Source: Waterburya agarophytonicola KI4
Lineage (GTDB): Bacteria > Cyanobacteriota > Cyanobacteriia > Cyanobacteriales > Xenococcaceae
Length of the DNA stretch: 39,931 nt
Direction: 5' to 3'
Assembly: GCF_020640915.1 (NCBI RefSeq)
Contig: NZ_JADWDC010000046.1
Location: forward strand, 1 to 39,931
Shown in pieces: positions 26,802 through 35,129 of the stretch. Under the pieces are notes generated by a model. The model was not told where the DNA came from. It did not search any database and worked only from the letters and a program-made list of their open reading frames with translations. The position numbers were made by a program, and so were the translations under genes. Position 1 is the first letter of the stretch. The number at the start of each line of letters is the position of its first letter.

Positions 26802-27974
26802 TTAGGGCTTACTGAAAAAGTCTGAGTGAAACAGAAAAGAAAGTGGAATTAAAAAGAGTAAGCGAAAAAATCGGCAGTATTAGAGAGTTTAGCCATAATA
26901 CGTCCTAAGCTGAAGCGACGCTTTGCCTGACCAAACTTACCTTCAATCGCATTTCGGAATCTTTCATCTTCTCGTTGTTGCTTAATCATGCCTGGTTGTG
27001 GGTTAAGAGGAGGTCTTCCCAAAGCAGGGGCACTGATTCTGATGTTCCGTTCTTTACAGAATGCTCTGTTAGCCCTTGTACGATAAATTCGGTCGACATG
27101 AACCGATTCAGGATAGCAACCAAATCTTTGCCGATATTGCTCTATTTGTGATTGAAAGTCCCCTGATTCATTAAAATTATCCCAACTGAGGCGATCGAGA
27201 AAACAACAACCATCAACATAACTGACAGAAAGTTTTGCTCCGAATTCAACAGGAGTGCCAGCTTTACCTCGTACAATAGGACGTATATGAGGTTGAGTCA
27301 GACTAACTATTCGGTCATCAATGCGACGCGAACGGCTGCTGTACATAGATTGCTGTTGCCTGAATAGTTCATTAATAATTAACAACATACGATAACTGTG
27401 TCCCTTGAGTTGGGATAAGTTTGCGCCTTCGCTGATGAGAGTATCGATGTGGCATAAATTCCGCCGTAGATAAGCTAACTGTTTGCGTAATGCTTTTCGA
27501 CGTTTTTTATGACGAGGGCGACGCTGCTTGGTAATTTCTAAATAGTCTTTTCTCGCTTTTTGGCGGTAAGTTCTGGGTTTCCTCTCAAATTTATCTTCAA
27601 CTTGTTCGTATAATCTATCCAATATTTTCTCTGTGTGTTCTCTAGCTTGATTCAACAGTTTAATATCGGTAGGATAACTGATATCTGCGGGAGTACAAGT
27701 AGCATCGAGAATCAATTTTCCTTGATTTTTAACAGATGACGGCTCACTTTCTTTTGATAGTTTTACCCATCGATTCTCTTGAGATAATCTGCCTCCAAAT
27801 GGCAGCTCAAAGTTTTCTACTTTTTTCTGAACCTCGTTTGTATTTCTGTACATTTCAACTGACAGGTGCAAGGTTTTTTAGTGATTATCTCAATTTTCCT
27901 TGGATTTGAATAGTCCCCAACCACCTTCAACTTTATTTATTGCAATCGTTCCCAACCTTTTCAGTTAACCCTAA
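26802..27974 (-). mobile_element. Internally deleted IS5-family-like element
   Basis: The ends are imperfect inverted repeats matching at 17 of 20 positions: TTAGGGCTTACTGAAAAAGT at the left (26802-26821) and TTAGGGTTAACTGAAAAGGT reading in from the right (27974-27955). The element is about 1.17 kb, shorter than a full copy, because the transposase has lost an internal part. Flanks read ...TTAA on the left and TTAT... on the right; I cannot fix the target duplication. Confidence 0.75.
26849..27853 (-). pseudogene. IS5-family transposase, internally deleted and 3' truncated
   Basis: I chose the ATG at 27853 (MYRNTNEVQKK), the usual family start. The N-terminal 37 residues (to RWVKLSKE) join directly to SEPSSVKNQGKLILDATCTP, which in full-length relatives lies much further on, so an in-frame deletion of roughly 100-130 residues has removed the intervening helix-turn-helix part. 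LILDATCTPADISYPTD is the first catalytic block, and the later REDERFRNAIEGKFGQAKRR holds the catalytic Glu region. The C-terminus ends early at ADFFAYSF. It should be inactive but could be mobilised in trans through its ends. Confidence 0.75.
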
Positions 27975-28090
27975 TTATTTTATGACGATGCTAACAGCGG
28001 AATGTGGGTTTGAACTAGGCAGAGGAATTTTGTTGAAATAAGTAGTAAATCCGAAACCCAAAGCGGATAAATAAATTGAGTAACTTTTAT

Positions 28091-28306
28091 TTAACTTTTA
28101 TTTGAATTATTATTGACTAATATTAATAAGATTTTTTCTAATTCCAAACTTATTCCCACAGTTGCAGCACCTAATCCAAAAAAAATTGCATACAAAGCAT
28201 ATTCTTTATGTCCTGTGATTACTGCAATAATAACTGAAATTGCCGTTATAAAAATAACGTAAATAGAAATCTTAAAAGATGAAGAATAAAAATCTAATTT
28301 GTCCAT
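28091..28306 (-). CDS. Small membrane protein (71 aa)
   Basis: The short frame predicts two hydrophobic helices, ISIYVIFITAISVIIAVITG (about 13-32) and YALYAIFFGLGAATVGISL (about 36-54), then a short polar C-terminus. I recognise no family. It stands alone between the IS5-like remnant and the deaminase gene; the strong amphipathic and hydrophobic pattern argues for a real gene, but it could be chance in AT-rich DNA. Confidence 0.45.
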   Translation of the reverse strand: MDKLDFYSSSFKISIYVIFITAISVIIAVITGHKEYALYAIFFGLGAATVGISLELEKILLILVNNNSNKS

Positions 28307-28703
28307 TTCAGATCCAAAATAATTTTATATTAATTCTTTCTCTAATCTTAATTTTAAATAAAGTCAAATTAAATTTTGTTTTGATAAAAAATACAAAAAT
28401 ATATTAAAAGTTAGTAAGCTATTACTTGACTATCAGTACGATCATCGCAGTTACCTATCAAGCTAACACCCTGTTAAAATAATATTAATAATAATATGAC
28501 TTTTTTGTGAAAAATATTTAATAATTTGCTATCGAATTAACAATTTTTGAATCTCGATTTTCTGAAATAGCAAAGTACGTAATAGAGTCATAGGTTAAAT
28601 CTTTATAATGAGCAACAGAATCAATTAAAAGTCTTTTCTATTTAATTTTTGCCTTGACAAGATACAATTGAGTGCTTGTATACTTAATATCTTACTAATT
28701 TAG
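28307..28703. promoter_or_regulatory. Intergenic region with promoter for the deaminase gene
   Basis: This is a 397-bp AT-rich stretch. The clear signal is TTGACA (28654-28659), a 19-bp gap, then TATACT (28679-28684), a sigma70-type promoter ending 19 bp before the ATG at 28704. The implied leader is very short and has no visible ribosome binding site. I see nothing else gene-like in this stretch. Confidence 0.55.
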
Positions 28704-29342
28704 ATGCAACATAGCAATAAAGAACAAGACATAATCTTATCTTTACGTTTACGGGGTGAAACACTATTAGAACAGATTAAAAATGAAAGATCTGAAGTGA
28801 GTACTTGGCGAAATTGGCTCTATCTATATGAATTTACTAAAGTTGAAGACGATCCTTATATATGGTTGTCCTGTATTTTGGCATTACAAGCTGTATCTTT
28901 AGGAAATTATGGTGTAGGTGCGGTCATTACTGATGTACAAGGTCGAGTAGTTGCTGAGGGACAAAACAAATTACTGAAGCCTTACTTACGTACAGATCGT
29001 CATGCTGAAATGATGGCTCTTGATATATTTGAGGATAGTCTTCCTAATCTCAAGCAAGTTACTGACTTCAGTCTCTATACTTCTTTAGAATGTTGTCCCA
29101 TGTGTACGGTACGTCTAATTAACACAGGTATACGTAGGGTATTATTTGCTGCCGAAGATCCTGAATGTGGAATGGTAAGTCAATGGAACAAACTACCTCC
29201 TTTTTGGCAGCAAATGGCTAAACGCCGAGAACCACCCCAGTTTTTTGGTAGACCCTCATGTAATCCTGAACTAATTAATGCAGCAGGTAAAATTTTTGCT
29301 TTGACCGAGAGTGAGTTAAGCAATATTATTGCTCAACGCTAG
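28704..29342 (+). CDS. Cytidine/deoxycytidylate deaminase-fold zinc protein
   Basis: This 212-aa protein has the zinc deaminase signature: H100-A-E102 (RHAEMMAL) and C131-P-M-C134 (CCPMCTVRL). YGVGAVITDVQGRVVAEGQN precedes it as the core beta-strands. An N-terminal extension of about 50 residues and a C-terminal tail make it longer than simple tRNA adenosine or guanine deaminases. Substrate could be a free base, nucleotide or another amidine-type ring; the family reading alone cannot decide. Its 3' end overlaps the nucleotidyltransferase gene by 17 bp, tail to tail, suggesting old co-localisation. A good promoter lies upstream. Confidence 0.82.
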   Translation: MQHSNKEQDIILSLRLRGETLLEQIKNERSEVSTWRNWLYLYEFTKVEDDPYIWLSCILALQAVSLGNYGVGAVITDVQGRVVAEGQNKLLKPYLRTDRHAEMMALDIFEDSLPNLKQVTDFSLYTSLECCPMCTVRLINTGIRRVLFAAEDPECGMVSQWNKLPPFWQQMAKRREPPQFFGRPSCNPELINAAGKIFALTESELSNIIAQR

Positions 29343-30213
29343 CTAAGTTTTCTATGCTTGGGCGCAGATCTCTATCCACCTTTTCTTTGAGCCACTTGCC
29401 ATAAGTTAAACATTTAGCGATGGCTTCTAGATCGGGTTGAGGATTAAGATAAAACTCTAACAATTGACGTACTGTTTCACGTTGCTCTGGATAGTAACGA
29501 CACAAACAATCATAGCAATAATAGAGACTACCAGTGTAACGTCTTTCCTGTTCCATTATTAATTCAAACCCAACACGAATCATACGCTTAACTGCTGCTT
29601 GAGCTTTGTATACATCTAGATCTTTCTGACCCAAAACCATAGCCGATAGCAATGCTAATTCTCTTTCCAGTCCCAGATAATTACAACACATTTCTGGTCC
29701 TGGTTTAAAATTAGGCAACAGAGATTGGACATTAATGCCTGCAATACATAAGGATTGTGTCTTAATCGTAGTTGCTAAAGTTGGATTTCGTTTGAGAAAA
29801 TCTTTATGCCAAGTAGCATAACCAAAATCGATTTTAGTAATATATTCAGGATACTTACTTAGAATCATTGATGAAGCCTCTGATTCCCAATCTGGTGTAC
29901 ACCACCAAATAAATGGTTGTTTATCTGTTGGCTGAACTAATGCAAAAGTATCTAAATCGGAAAAATTTCGTACAGATGTGCCATGAACTACAGAACCACG
30001 TACATAGACACTGTGTAAATTTTGTCCAAATCTTTGTTGATAAACAGTAACCACTTCATCAATCAAAGGATGTACGGATTCTGGTACATTATCCATACTA
30101 GCTGGATTAATAACAGTGCCGTCAGCAGCTTGAGAGAAAAAACGTCCGTGAGGTTTAATTTGACGAGTTACAATTTTACTGCTGCCTAAATCTTTTTGTT
30201 CATTCTCTCTCAT
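29326..30213 (-). CDS. Nucleotidyltransferase-fold protein
   Basis: This 295-aa protein has the polymerase-beta-like nucleotidyltransferase motif: VRGSVVHGTSVRNFSDLDTF, with GS at 73-74 and metal-binding D86 and D88. A helical C-terminal half follows (ERELALLSAMVLGQKDLDVY onward), resembling aminoglycoside and other small-molecule nucleotidyltransferases rather than the tiny MNT toxins. It would move a nucleotide from NTP to a hydroxyl or protein. Its ATG overlaps the radical SAM stop by four bases, so the two are translated together. A role in modifying, or giving resistance to, the plasmid's own product is possible but only inferred. Confidence 0.75.
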   Translation of the reverse strand: MRENEQKDLGSSKIVTRQIKPHGRFFSQAADGTVINPASMDNVPESVHPLIDEVVTVYQQRFGQNLHSVYVRGSVVHGTSVRNFSDLDTFALVQPTDKQPFIWWCTPDWESEASSMILSKYPEYITKIDFGYATWHKDFLKRNPTLATTIKTQSLCIAGINVQSLLPNFKPGPEMCCNYLGLERELALLSAMVLGQKDLDVYKAQAAVKRMIRVGFELIMEQERRYTGSLYYCYDCLCRYYPEQRETVRQLLEFYLNPQPDLEAIAKCLTYGKWLKEKVDRDLRPSIENLASVEQ

Positions 30214-31187
30214 GGTGTATTGGCAATAATTGCTTGTTTTAAAATTTGAGAGGAAAAATCTTCCCTTCCTCTATAGGTATTTTCTTTTGCTGAAAGACCT
30301 TCAGAAGTTAAACCAAGATATACTTTCATGCCTTCACTTTTCTTTTTATTAGCTAAAGTATATACATCTGTCAATTTAGGTGGTTGATAATTGTCCAAGG
30401 ATTTTGCTAAATTCGCCCAAGGAGTTTTTTCAGCAACATACATAGGGTTGAGGCGAATGGTGAAGGGAATATTCCGTCGATTACAGCTTTCTGCTACATA
30501 ATCAATAGAACGCTCGGCTTCAACAATCGCTTCGGCATCAGTCATGTATGGACTAGGTTTAAAAAGTACATAAGTAGTTAGTTCACAGTCAAATTTGGCA
30601 ATCTTATCCAAACCCAACTGAAAAGACTCTAATGGTTCTCGTTTACCTAAGATTTCCTCTCGAATGTGTTCATCTAAACTTTCAAAACCAGTAAGGATGT
30701 CAATCCTTTTACTGGTAATTGTTTTCAGTTGCTGAAGTCTGTTTACATCCAGAAACTCCAGACGAGTCTCAATAACCAATTTGGCAAGACGCGGTAAGCA
30801 ATTCACAGCAGCAATAATATCAAATAGTGCTTCTGTGGGAAAGGTACGTTCGTCAAATACCGATCCTTCATTAGCAATAGTGAATCTATCAAGGGAACTT
30901 AAGGAATGCTTCATTTCGCTAATGACATACTCAAATTGAGCTAGGATACTCTCTGTGCCAATCCAAGTGCGAGACGACTTGTAAGGCAAAGCGCAGAATT
31001 TACACTGATATTGACAACGTTTAGTATTAAAAAGAATGGCAAGATCTTGCTCCCCTAAAAAATTACGATGTAGAAAAAAATGGGGGCGATTAAGATTAGA
31101 GGTACTATTACCCATCTGTTTAGATGGACCATAGGTCCTATAAAATTGTTCGACTTTTTTGGACAAAAGGTTTGTTGTGCTAACCAT
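30210..31187 (-). CDS. Radical SAM protein, Elp3/MiaB-like (RaSEA/TIGR01210-like)
   Basis: This 325-aa protein has a CxxxCxxC cluster motif (C58, C62, C65 in KRCQYQCKFCALP) that binds [4Fe-4S] and S-adenosylmethionine. FTIANEGSVFDERTFP, VIETRLEFLDVNRL and ILTGFESLDEHIRE follow in the order seen in the Elp3/MiaB/NifB class. IRLNPMYVAEKTPW near 245 resembles the TIGR01210/archaeosine RaSEA family. Bacterial members outside tRNA modification are poorly described. Upstream lies a 17-bp perfect inverted repeat; downstream, the nucleotidyltransferase overlaps by ATGA. An alternative start is MGNSTSNLN, 24 residues in. Confidence 0.78.
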   Translation of the reverse strand: MVSTTNLLSKKVEQFYRTYGPSKQMGNSTSNLNRPHFFLHRNFLGEQDLAILFNTKRCQYQCKFCALPYKSSRTWIGTESILAQFEYVISEMKHSLSSLDRFTIANEGSVFDERTFPTEALFDIIAAVNCLPRLAKLVIETRLEFLDVNRLQQLKTITSKRIDILTGFESLDEHIREEILGKREPLESFQLGLDKIAKFDCELTTYVLFKPSPYMTDAEAIVEAERSIDYVAESCNRRNIPFTIRLNPMYVAEKTPWANLAKSLDNYQPPKLTDVYTLANKKKSEGMKVYLGLTSEGLSAKENTYRGREDFSSQILKQAIIANTP

Positions 31188-31276
31188 TGGCAGCTATTTA
31201 CCTCAGAAAGATAGTGTAGATTCAGAGCAACATAGTACGAGCAAAAAAGTAAAAAACTAAACTTTTTTGCCCTATA

Positions 31277-31314
31277 CAAGCCTAAGAATGATAATGGTAT
31301 CATTCTTAGGCTTG
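31277..31314. promoter_or_regulatory. Perfect 17-bp inverted repeat between radical SAM and thiolase genes
   Basis: CAAGCCTAAGAATGATA (31277-31293), ATGG, then its exact complement (31298-31314). It lies 90 bp before the radical SAM start and 124 bp before the thiolase start. No T-run follows on either strand, so it is unlikely to be a simple terminator. It could be an operator, an attenuator in a long leader, or the remnant of a small transposable element. Confidence 0.7.
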
Positions 31315-31437
31315 TCACCACTTACATTAAGCTGATCAGCGTAGCAATTCTTAAATCAACCTAACTTCAGTATTTAGTTTGAATTTATTGAAACGGCTAA
31401 ATCTGCGGAACCAAGTCACCAAAAAGTCAAACTAAAT

Positions 31438-32628
31438 ATGAAAAAAGTTTACATTGTTGCAGCAGTTCGTACGCCTATTGGACGTTTTGGAGGTAATCTT
31501 GCTTCTATTTCTCCAGTAGATTTAGGTTCGCATGTCATGCAAGCAGCACTCAAACAGGCTGATGTATCAGGGAAAGCCTTAGATATGTATATTTTTGGTA
31601 ATGTACTGGGAACTGGACACGGACAATTACTACCTCGTCAAGCTGCTTTAAAAGCAGGAATTCCTCTAACGGTAAACGGCTATGGAATTAATATGGTTTG
31701 TTCCTCAAGCATGATGGCAGTTATAAATGCTGCCACAGCAATTAAAGCAGACGAAGCTAATTTAGTCTTAGCTGGTGGTGTAGAATCTATGTCTCAAACT
31801 GGATTTTTCCTTTCTCATCGTGCTCGATGGGGATATAAGCTTCTCTTGGGTTCACCAGAAATAGTTAAAGATATTTTAGTTATTGATGGAATAACAGATC
31901 CCATAACTTCGGAGGTGATGGGAAAACAAGCAGAGCGATTAGCGACAGAATACAAAGCAACTAGAGCAGAATTAGATGAAATAGCTTTTTACTCTCATGA
32001 AAGAGCAGTTAAATCTACGGCAGAATCTGTATTTCAGCGAGAGATTACTCCAATAAATATTAGTGGAGAAAAAGGTTTTACGTTGATCGACGAAGATGAA
32101 GGTATCCGTCATGATATTAATAGAAAAAGCCTTGGAAAACTTAAATCTGCTTTTAAGACAGAAGGTATGTTTACGGTAGGTAATAGTAGTCAAATATCAG
32201 ATGGTGCGGCAGCTTTGCTCTTAGCAAGTCAAAAAGCCGTAGATGATTACGGACTCAATCCCATAGCAGAGGTACTAGGTGCTAATTCTGCTGCGGGTGA
32301 AACTTGGCGTTTTCTTGAAATGCCAGTTTTTGCCGTTAAAAGTCTTTTAGAAAAGCTCAATCTCAAAACCAAAGATATCGATCTATTTGAAAATAATGAG
32401 GCTTTTGCATTAAGTAATATTCTATTCAGCCGTATGCTAGGTATCTCTTATAGCAAGCTTAATCCATACGGAGGAGCAATCGCTATAGGACATCCAATCG
32501 GAGCTTCAGGGGCTAGGATTTTAGTTACCTTACTTAATGCTTTACAACAAGAAGATAAAAACTTAGGTATAGCATCGATTTGCCATGGAACTGGTGGTGC
32601 TACAGCTTTAGCAGTAAAGAGATTCTGA
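31438..32628 (+). CDS. Thiolase family protein (acetyl-CoA C-acetyltransferase)
   Basis: This 396-aa protein has full-length thiolase architecture: acyl-accepting Cys88 in NMVCSSSMMAV, NNEAFAL, GGAIAIGHPIGASGARI with the catalytic His, and the second Cys382 in SICHGTGGATAL. The usual last motif reads CxGGGxG, so CHGTGGA is slightly divergent. It would join two acyl-CoA units to a beta-ketoacyl-CoA, or run the reverse cleavage. As an isolated thiolase on a plasmid next to a radical SAM gene it may supply an acyl building block; chromosomal thiolases for storage polymers (phaA-type) are an alternative origin. A hairpin follows the stop. Confidence 0.88.
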   Translation: MKKVYIVAAVRTPIGRFGGNLASISPVDLGSHVMQAALKQADVSGKALDMYIFGNVLGTGHGQLLPRQAALKAGIPLTVNGYGINMVCSSSMMAVINAATAIKADEANLVLAGGVESMSQTGFFLSHRARWGYKLLLGSPEIVKDILVIDGITDPITSEVMGKQAERLATEYKATRAELDEIAFYSHERAVKSTAESVFQREITPINISGEKGFTLIDEDEGIRHDINRKSLGKLKSAFKTEGMFTVGNSSQISDGAAALLLASQKAVDDYGLNPIAEVLGANSAAGETWRFLEMPVFAVKSLLEKLNLKTKDIDLFENNEAFALSNILFSRMLGISYSKLNPYGGAIAIGHPIGASGARILVTLLNALQQEDKNLGIASICHGTGGATALAVKRF

Positions 32629-32679
32629 TAAATTGAAAAAGTTAGATTGTTATTTGATTTATTTATATTCTTTCTATTT

Positions 32680-32711
32680 CTAGTACCGATAATAATCACT
32701 ATCGGTACTAG
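32680..32711 (+). terminator. Hairpin downstream of the thiolase gene
   Basis: A perfect 12-bp stem CTAGTACCGATA / TATCGGTACTAG with an 8-base loop starts 52 bp after the thiolase stop. There is no strong T-run after it, so factor-dependent or bidirectional termination is likelier than a classical intrinsic terminator. Confidence 0.55.
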
Positions 32712-32875
32712 GATTTACCGCAGAATCAGGGTTACGGCGATCGCATAATCTACGCTCACTTTTTATTGAGAATAGGAGCGGCAATTGAGAATTAACTCAT
32801 CTTATTGCAAAAATATATGGCAGTAAAGATAAATATAATTTATGTTTCCTCATTTTCAAAAACAAAGAGCAATCT

Positions 32876-33310
32876 TTAAATAGAGCGATCCAATAATAAA
32901 ATACTAGTCTCTTGAATTTTAATTTTTAACGCATCTGCCACTTCTGCTATACGGCGAAATCCCGCAGAATTATATTGATTGGCTTCGTCTCTTTGTACTT
33001 GCTGCTCTTTGACTCCTAGAAGATCGGCTAACTCTTTCTGAGTCATTCCCAGAGCAATTCTGGCTTTAATCAGAGCCAGAGGTAAATCTTGGATTGATGT
33101 AATTTTAATTGATGTCTGTTGTTGTCTTAAGCCTTCATATTCAGCAATTTCTCGCCGTATAGCATCAATTTTTTCAACTAAACTATTCTTACGTCCTAAA
33201 AACTGACGTGGGTGTAAGTTATCTTTGATTTTTTCTAATTCGATTGAACTTTGTTCTAAATCCTTCAACTTATTCTGAGTTACTTGATGTTGATGCTGAT
33301 TTTGGATCAT
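32876..33310 (-). CDS. XRE-family helix-turn-helix regulator, antitoxin-like
   Basis: I chose the ATG at 33310 (MIQNQHQHQVTQ), which has GAGG about 9 bp upstream; this gives 144 aa. The first 80 residues are helical and charged; the DNA-binding domain is at about 80-135 (KARIALGMTQKELADLLGVK). It lies 13 bp after the broken nucleotidyltransferase-like gene and probably formed a two-gene toxin-antitoxin-like operon with it, autoregulated through the palindrome at 33766-33783. Confidence 0.72.
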   Translation of the reverse strand: MIQNQHQHQVTQNKLKDLEQSSIELEKIKDNLHPRQFLGRKNSLVEKIDAIRREIAEYEGLRQQQTSIKITSIQDLPLALIKARIALGMTQKELADLLGVKEQQVQRDEANQYNSAGFRRIAEVADALKIKIQETSILLLDRSI

Positions 33311-33323
33311 GGTGTTTTTTCCT

Positions 33324-33734
33324 CTATTGTTCAAGCAATTCTCTTGGGTCAATTGCGACGATTCCTCTAGGATTACCATCTCGATCTGTTTGAAAAAAGC
33401 CTTGAAAAGTTGGATCTGCTAATAGTTCTCCGCCAAATCTTTCTTTCTGAACGCTTAGATCCTCATCAAATATAGGATCTAGCAAATTGTAATCTATATT
33501 CATGTCATCATAGCAACCATCGAAGTCGTTAGGATATTCCTTATTGCTGATAAAACTGCCACCTAAATAAACTCTTTGACAGCCTGCTTATCCTAATAAC
33601 TTTAGAATAGCTGACAAGCCAACCAAGATGTTCTGCCTACGATCGCCTTTGCCAAAACGATTTTTTAATTCAGTCCAAGATGTTTCATAAATTCCAGGTG
33701 GGAGAAAACCCCTTTCATTAAATTGGGGCAGCAT
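33324..33734 (-). pseudogene. DUF6932-like nucleotidyltransferase-fold gene, interrupted by a stop
   Basis: Translating the minus strand from the ATG at 33734 gives MLPQFNERGFLPPGIYETSW and so on. A TAA at 33590-33588 (codon 49) comes between KLLG and AGCQRVYLGG. After it the same frame continues to KEYPNDFDGCYDD and ends at 33324. LGGSF followed by DFD is a minimal nucleotidyltransferase signature. The opening and middle resemble small cyanobacterial proteins I believe are annotated DUF6932, which often precede an XRE gene. With one premature stop it is a pseudogene, or a sequencing error at one base. Confidence 0.7.
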
Positions 33735-33765
33735 ACAAACACGATTGCATTATTAAAAGTTTGTA

Positions 33766-33783
33766 CACAACATATTTGTTGTG
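33766..33783 (-). promoter_or_regulatory. Palindrome upstream of the DUF6932-like/XRE pair
   Basis: CACAACA, TATT, TGTTGTG forms a perfect 7-bp inverted repeat 32 bp before the start at 33734. A TAATAA word, a possible -10 element on the minus strand, lies between it and the start. The XRE protein at 32876 is the obvious candidate to bind it. Confidence 0.5.
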
Positions 33784-33845
33784 CTTGACCTTAGATTAGC
33801 ATAAATTGCTGAATAGCATGTCAATTGTTCAATAAAACGGTCGTT

Positions 33846-33888
33846 AAAATAGATTTTGTACTACCAAATATAATACAAAATCTATTTT
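33846..33888. repeat. 15-bp perfect inverted repeat upstream of the resolvase
   Basis: AAAATAGATTTTGTA (33846-33860) and its exact complement (33874-33888) are separated by 13 bp. It lies 130 bp before the serine recombinase start and could be a res/crossover site or an operator. The rest of 33735-34017 holds no gene. Confidence 0.5.
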
Positions 33889-34017
33889 CTCTCAAACGGC
33901 GATTGCTATGAGCATTTCTAATTTTCCATTTTTCGAGATTTGTTCATTATTGTAGTTTAGCTAATCAAAGTATATTATTGTTCTTAGTAGATAAGTTTAG
34001 TAAACAATTATCTTTAA

Positions 34018-34611
34018 ATGCTTCTTGGTTATGCTCGCGTTAGTACAAAAGACCAAAATCTGGATTTACAGCTCGATGCTTTAGATTTGCATGGATGCAA
34101 AAGATTTTTTACCGATACCGTCAGTGGAGCAAAAACTGCTCGCCCTGGCTTGGATGAAATTTTGAAAGAGGCGCGACAAAAAGATGTAATTGTGATTTGG
34201 AAATTAGATCGGCTAGGGCGATCGCTCAAGCATTTGGTTGAACTTGTGGCTGAATTGAATCAAAGAGATATTGGTCTGAGGAGTCTTAACGATCCAATTG
34301 ATACTACTACTGCTCAAGGAAGATTGGTGTTTAATATCTTTGCTTCTTTGGCAGAATTTGAACGGGAGATTATCAGAGAAAGAACAAATGCGGGATTGGC
34401 TGCTGCTAGAGCTAGAGGAAGAGTCGGCGGGCGTAAACCAGGATTATCTGAAGATGCTCAAAGAAAGGCTCGTATTGCTGCTTCCTACTATGAGGAAGGA
34501 ATGCCTGTCAATCAGATTGCTAAAGATTTAGATATCTCTAAAGCTACTCTCTATAAATATCTGAGATGTAGACGAGTAGAGATTGGTAAGTATGTCAAAC
34601 ATAAATCCTAA
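34018..34611 (+). CDS. Serine recombinase (Tn3-type resolvase/invertase)
   Basis: This 197-aa protein has the catalytic Ser in YARVSTKDQNLDLQ (residues 5-18) and the conserved WKLDRLGRSLKHLVELV (about 61-77) with the active-site arginines. EFEREIIRERT starts the long E helix, and a C-terminal helix-turn-helix lies near 160-190 (GMPVNQIAKDLDISKATLYK). On a plasmid this normally resolves multimers or inverts a segment. The inverted repeat at 33846-33888 just upstream is a candidate site. No visible ribosome binding site precedes the ATG. Confidence 0.9.
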   Translation: MLLGYARVSTKDQNLDLQLDALDLHGCKRFFTDTVSGAKTARPGLDEILKEARQKDVIVIWKLDRLGRSLKHLVELVAELNQRDIGLRSLNDPIDTTTAQGRLVFNIFASLAEFEREIIRERTNAGLAAARARGRVGGRKPGLSEDAQRKARIAASYYEEGMPVNQIAKDLDISKATLYKYLRCRRVEIGKYVKHKS

Positions 34612-34709
34612 TATCGAAGTTAATCGATTTTCTTTTAGTATGTTGACCTTCAACGCCGATATTAAGCAGGCTGAACCTGTTCGATAATAATGGGTGCGAC
34701 TTTTTGAAA

Positions 34710-35129
34710 TTATTGATGCCAGTTTTCTAACTTCAAATTCAAAAAGTTTTCAAAATCGGAAGTGTTATTAGTAACGAGAATTAAATTGTTGGCGATCGCC
34801 GTAGCAGCGATTTGTCCGTCAACAAAGGCGGGAGTTTGACCTGCTGCGACGAGGCGAGTTCTTTCTTCTGCGTGCCAGGTTGCTGCTGTTTCGTCGTAAG
34901 GAAACAGGGGGATGTGAGGCTTGACTACATTTTGTAAATAGGTTTCAATAATACGGCGTTTCTTGGATTCGGGGAGACGAAGAAGCCCAAATAAAAGCTC
35001 GTGCCAGACAACGGTAGCCGTAGCAATTTCTTCTTGATGCGCTCGTAATGAGCGCATCACTGCGGGGTTGGGTTTGGGTCGCAAGGGTTCGGAAACGACA
35101 TTAGTATCGAGTAAATAAAGCAGGGTCAA
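34710..35129 (-). CDS. vapC: PIN-domain toxin (VapC-like ribonuclease)
   Basis: This 139-aa protein has the PIN acidic residues: LLDTNVVSEPLRPK at the start, WHELLFGL in the middle (Glu), FVDGQIAATAIANN (Asp), and LVTNNTSDF (Asp) near the end. VapC-type toxins cleave RNA, often tRNA. The start codon is TTG at 35129, overlapping the antitoxin's TGA (TTGA), which couples translation to the antitoxin, normal for this family. The pair promotes plasmid retention. Confidence 0.88.
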   Translation of the reverse strand: MTLLYLLDTNVVSEPLRPKPNPAVMRSLRAHQEEIATATVVWHELLFGLLRLPESKKRRIIETYLQNVVKPHIPLFPYDETAATWHAEERTRLVAAGQTPAFVDGQIAATAIANNLILVTNNTSDFENFLNLKLENWHQ

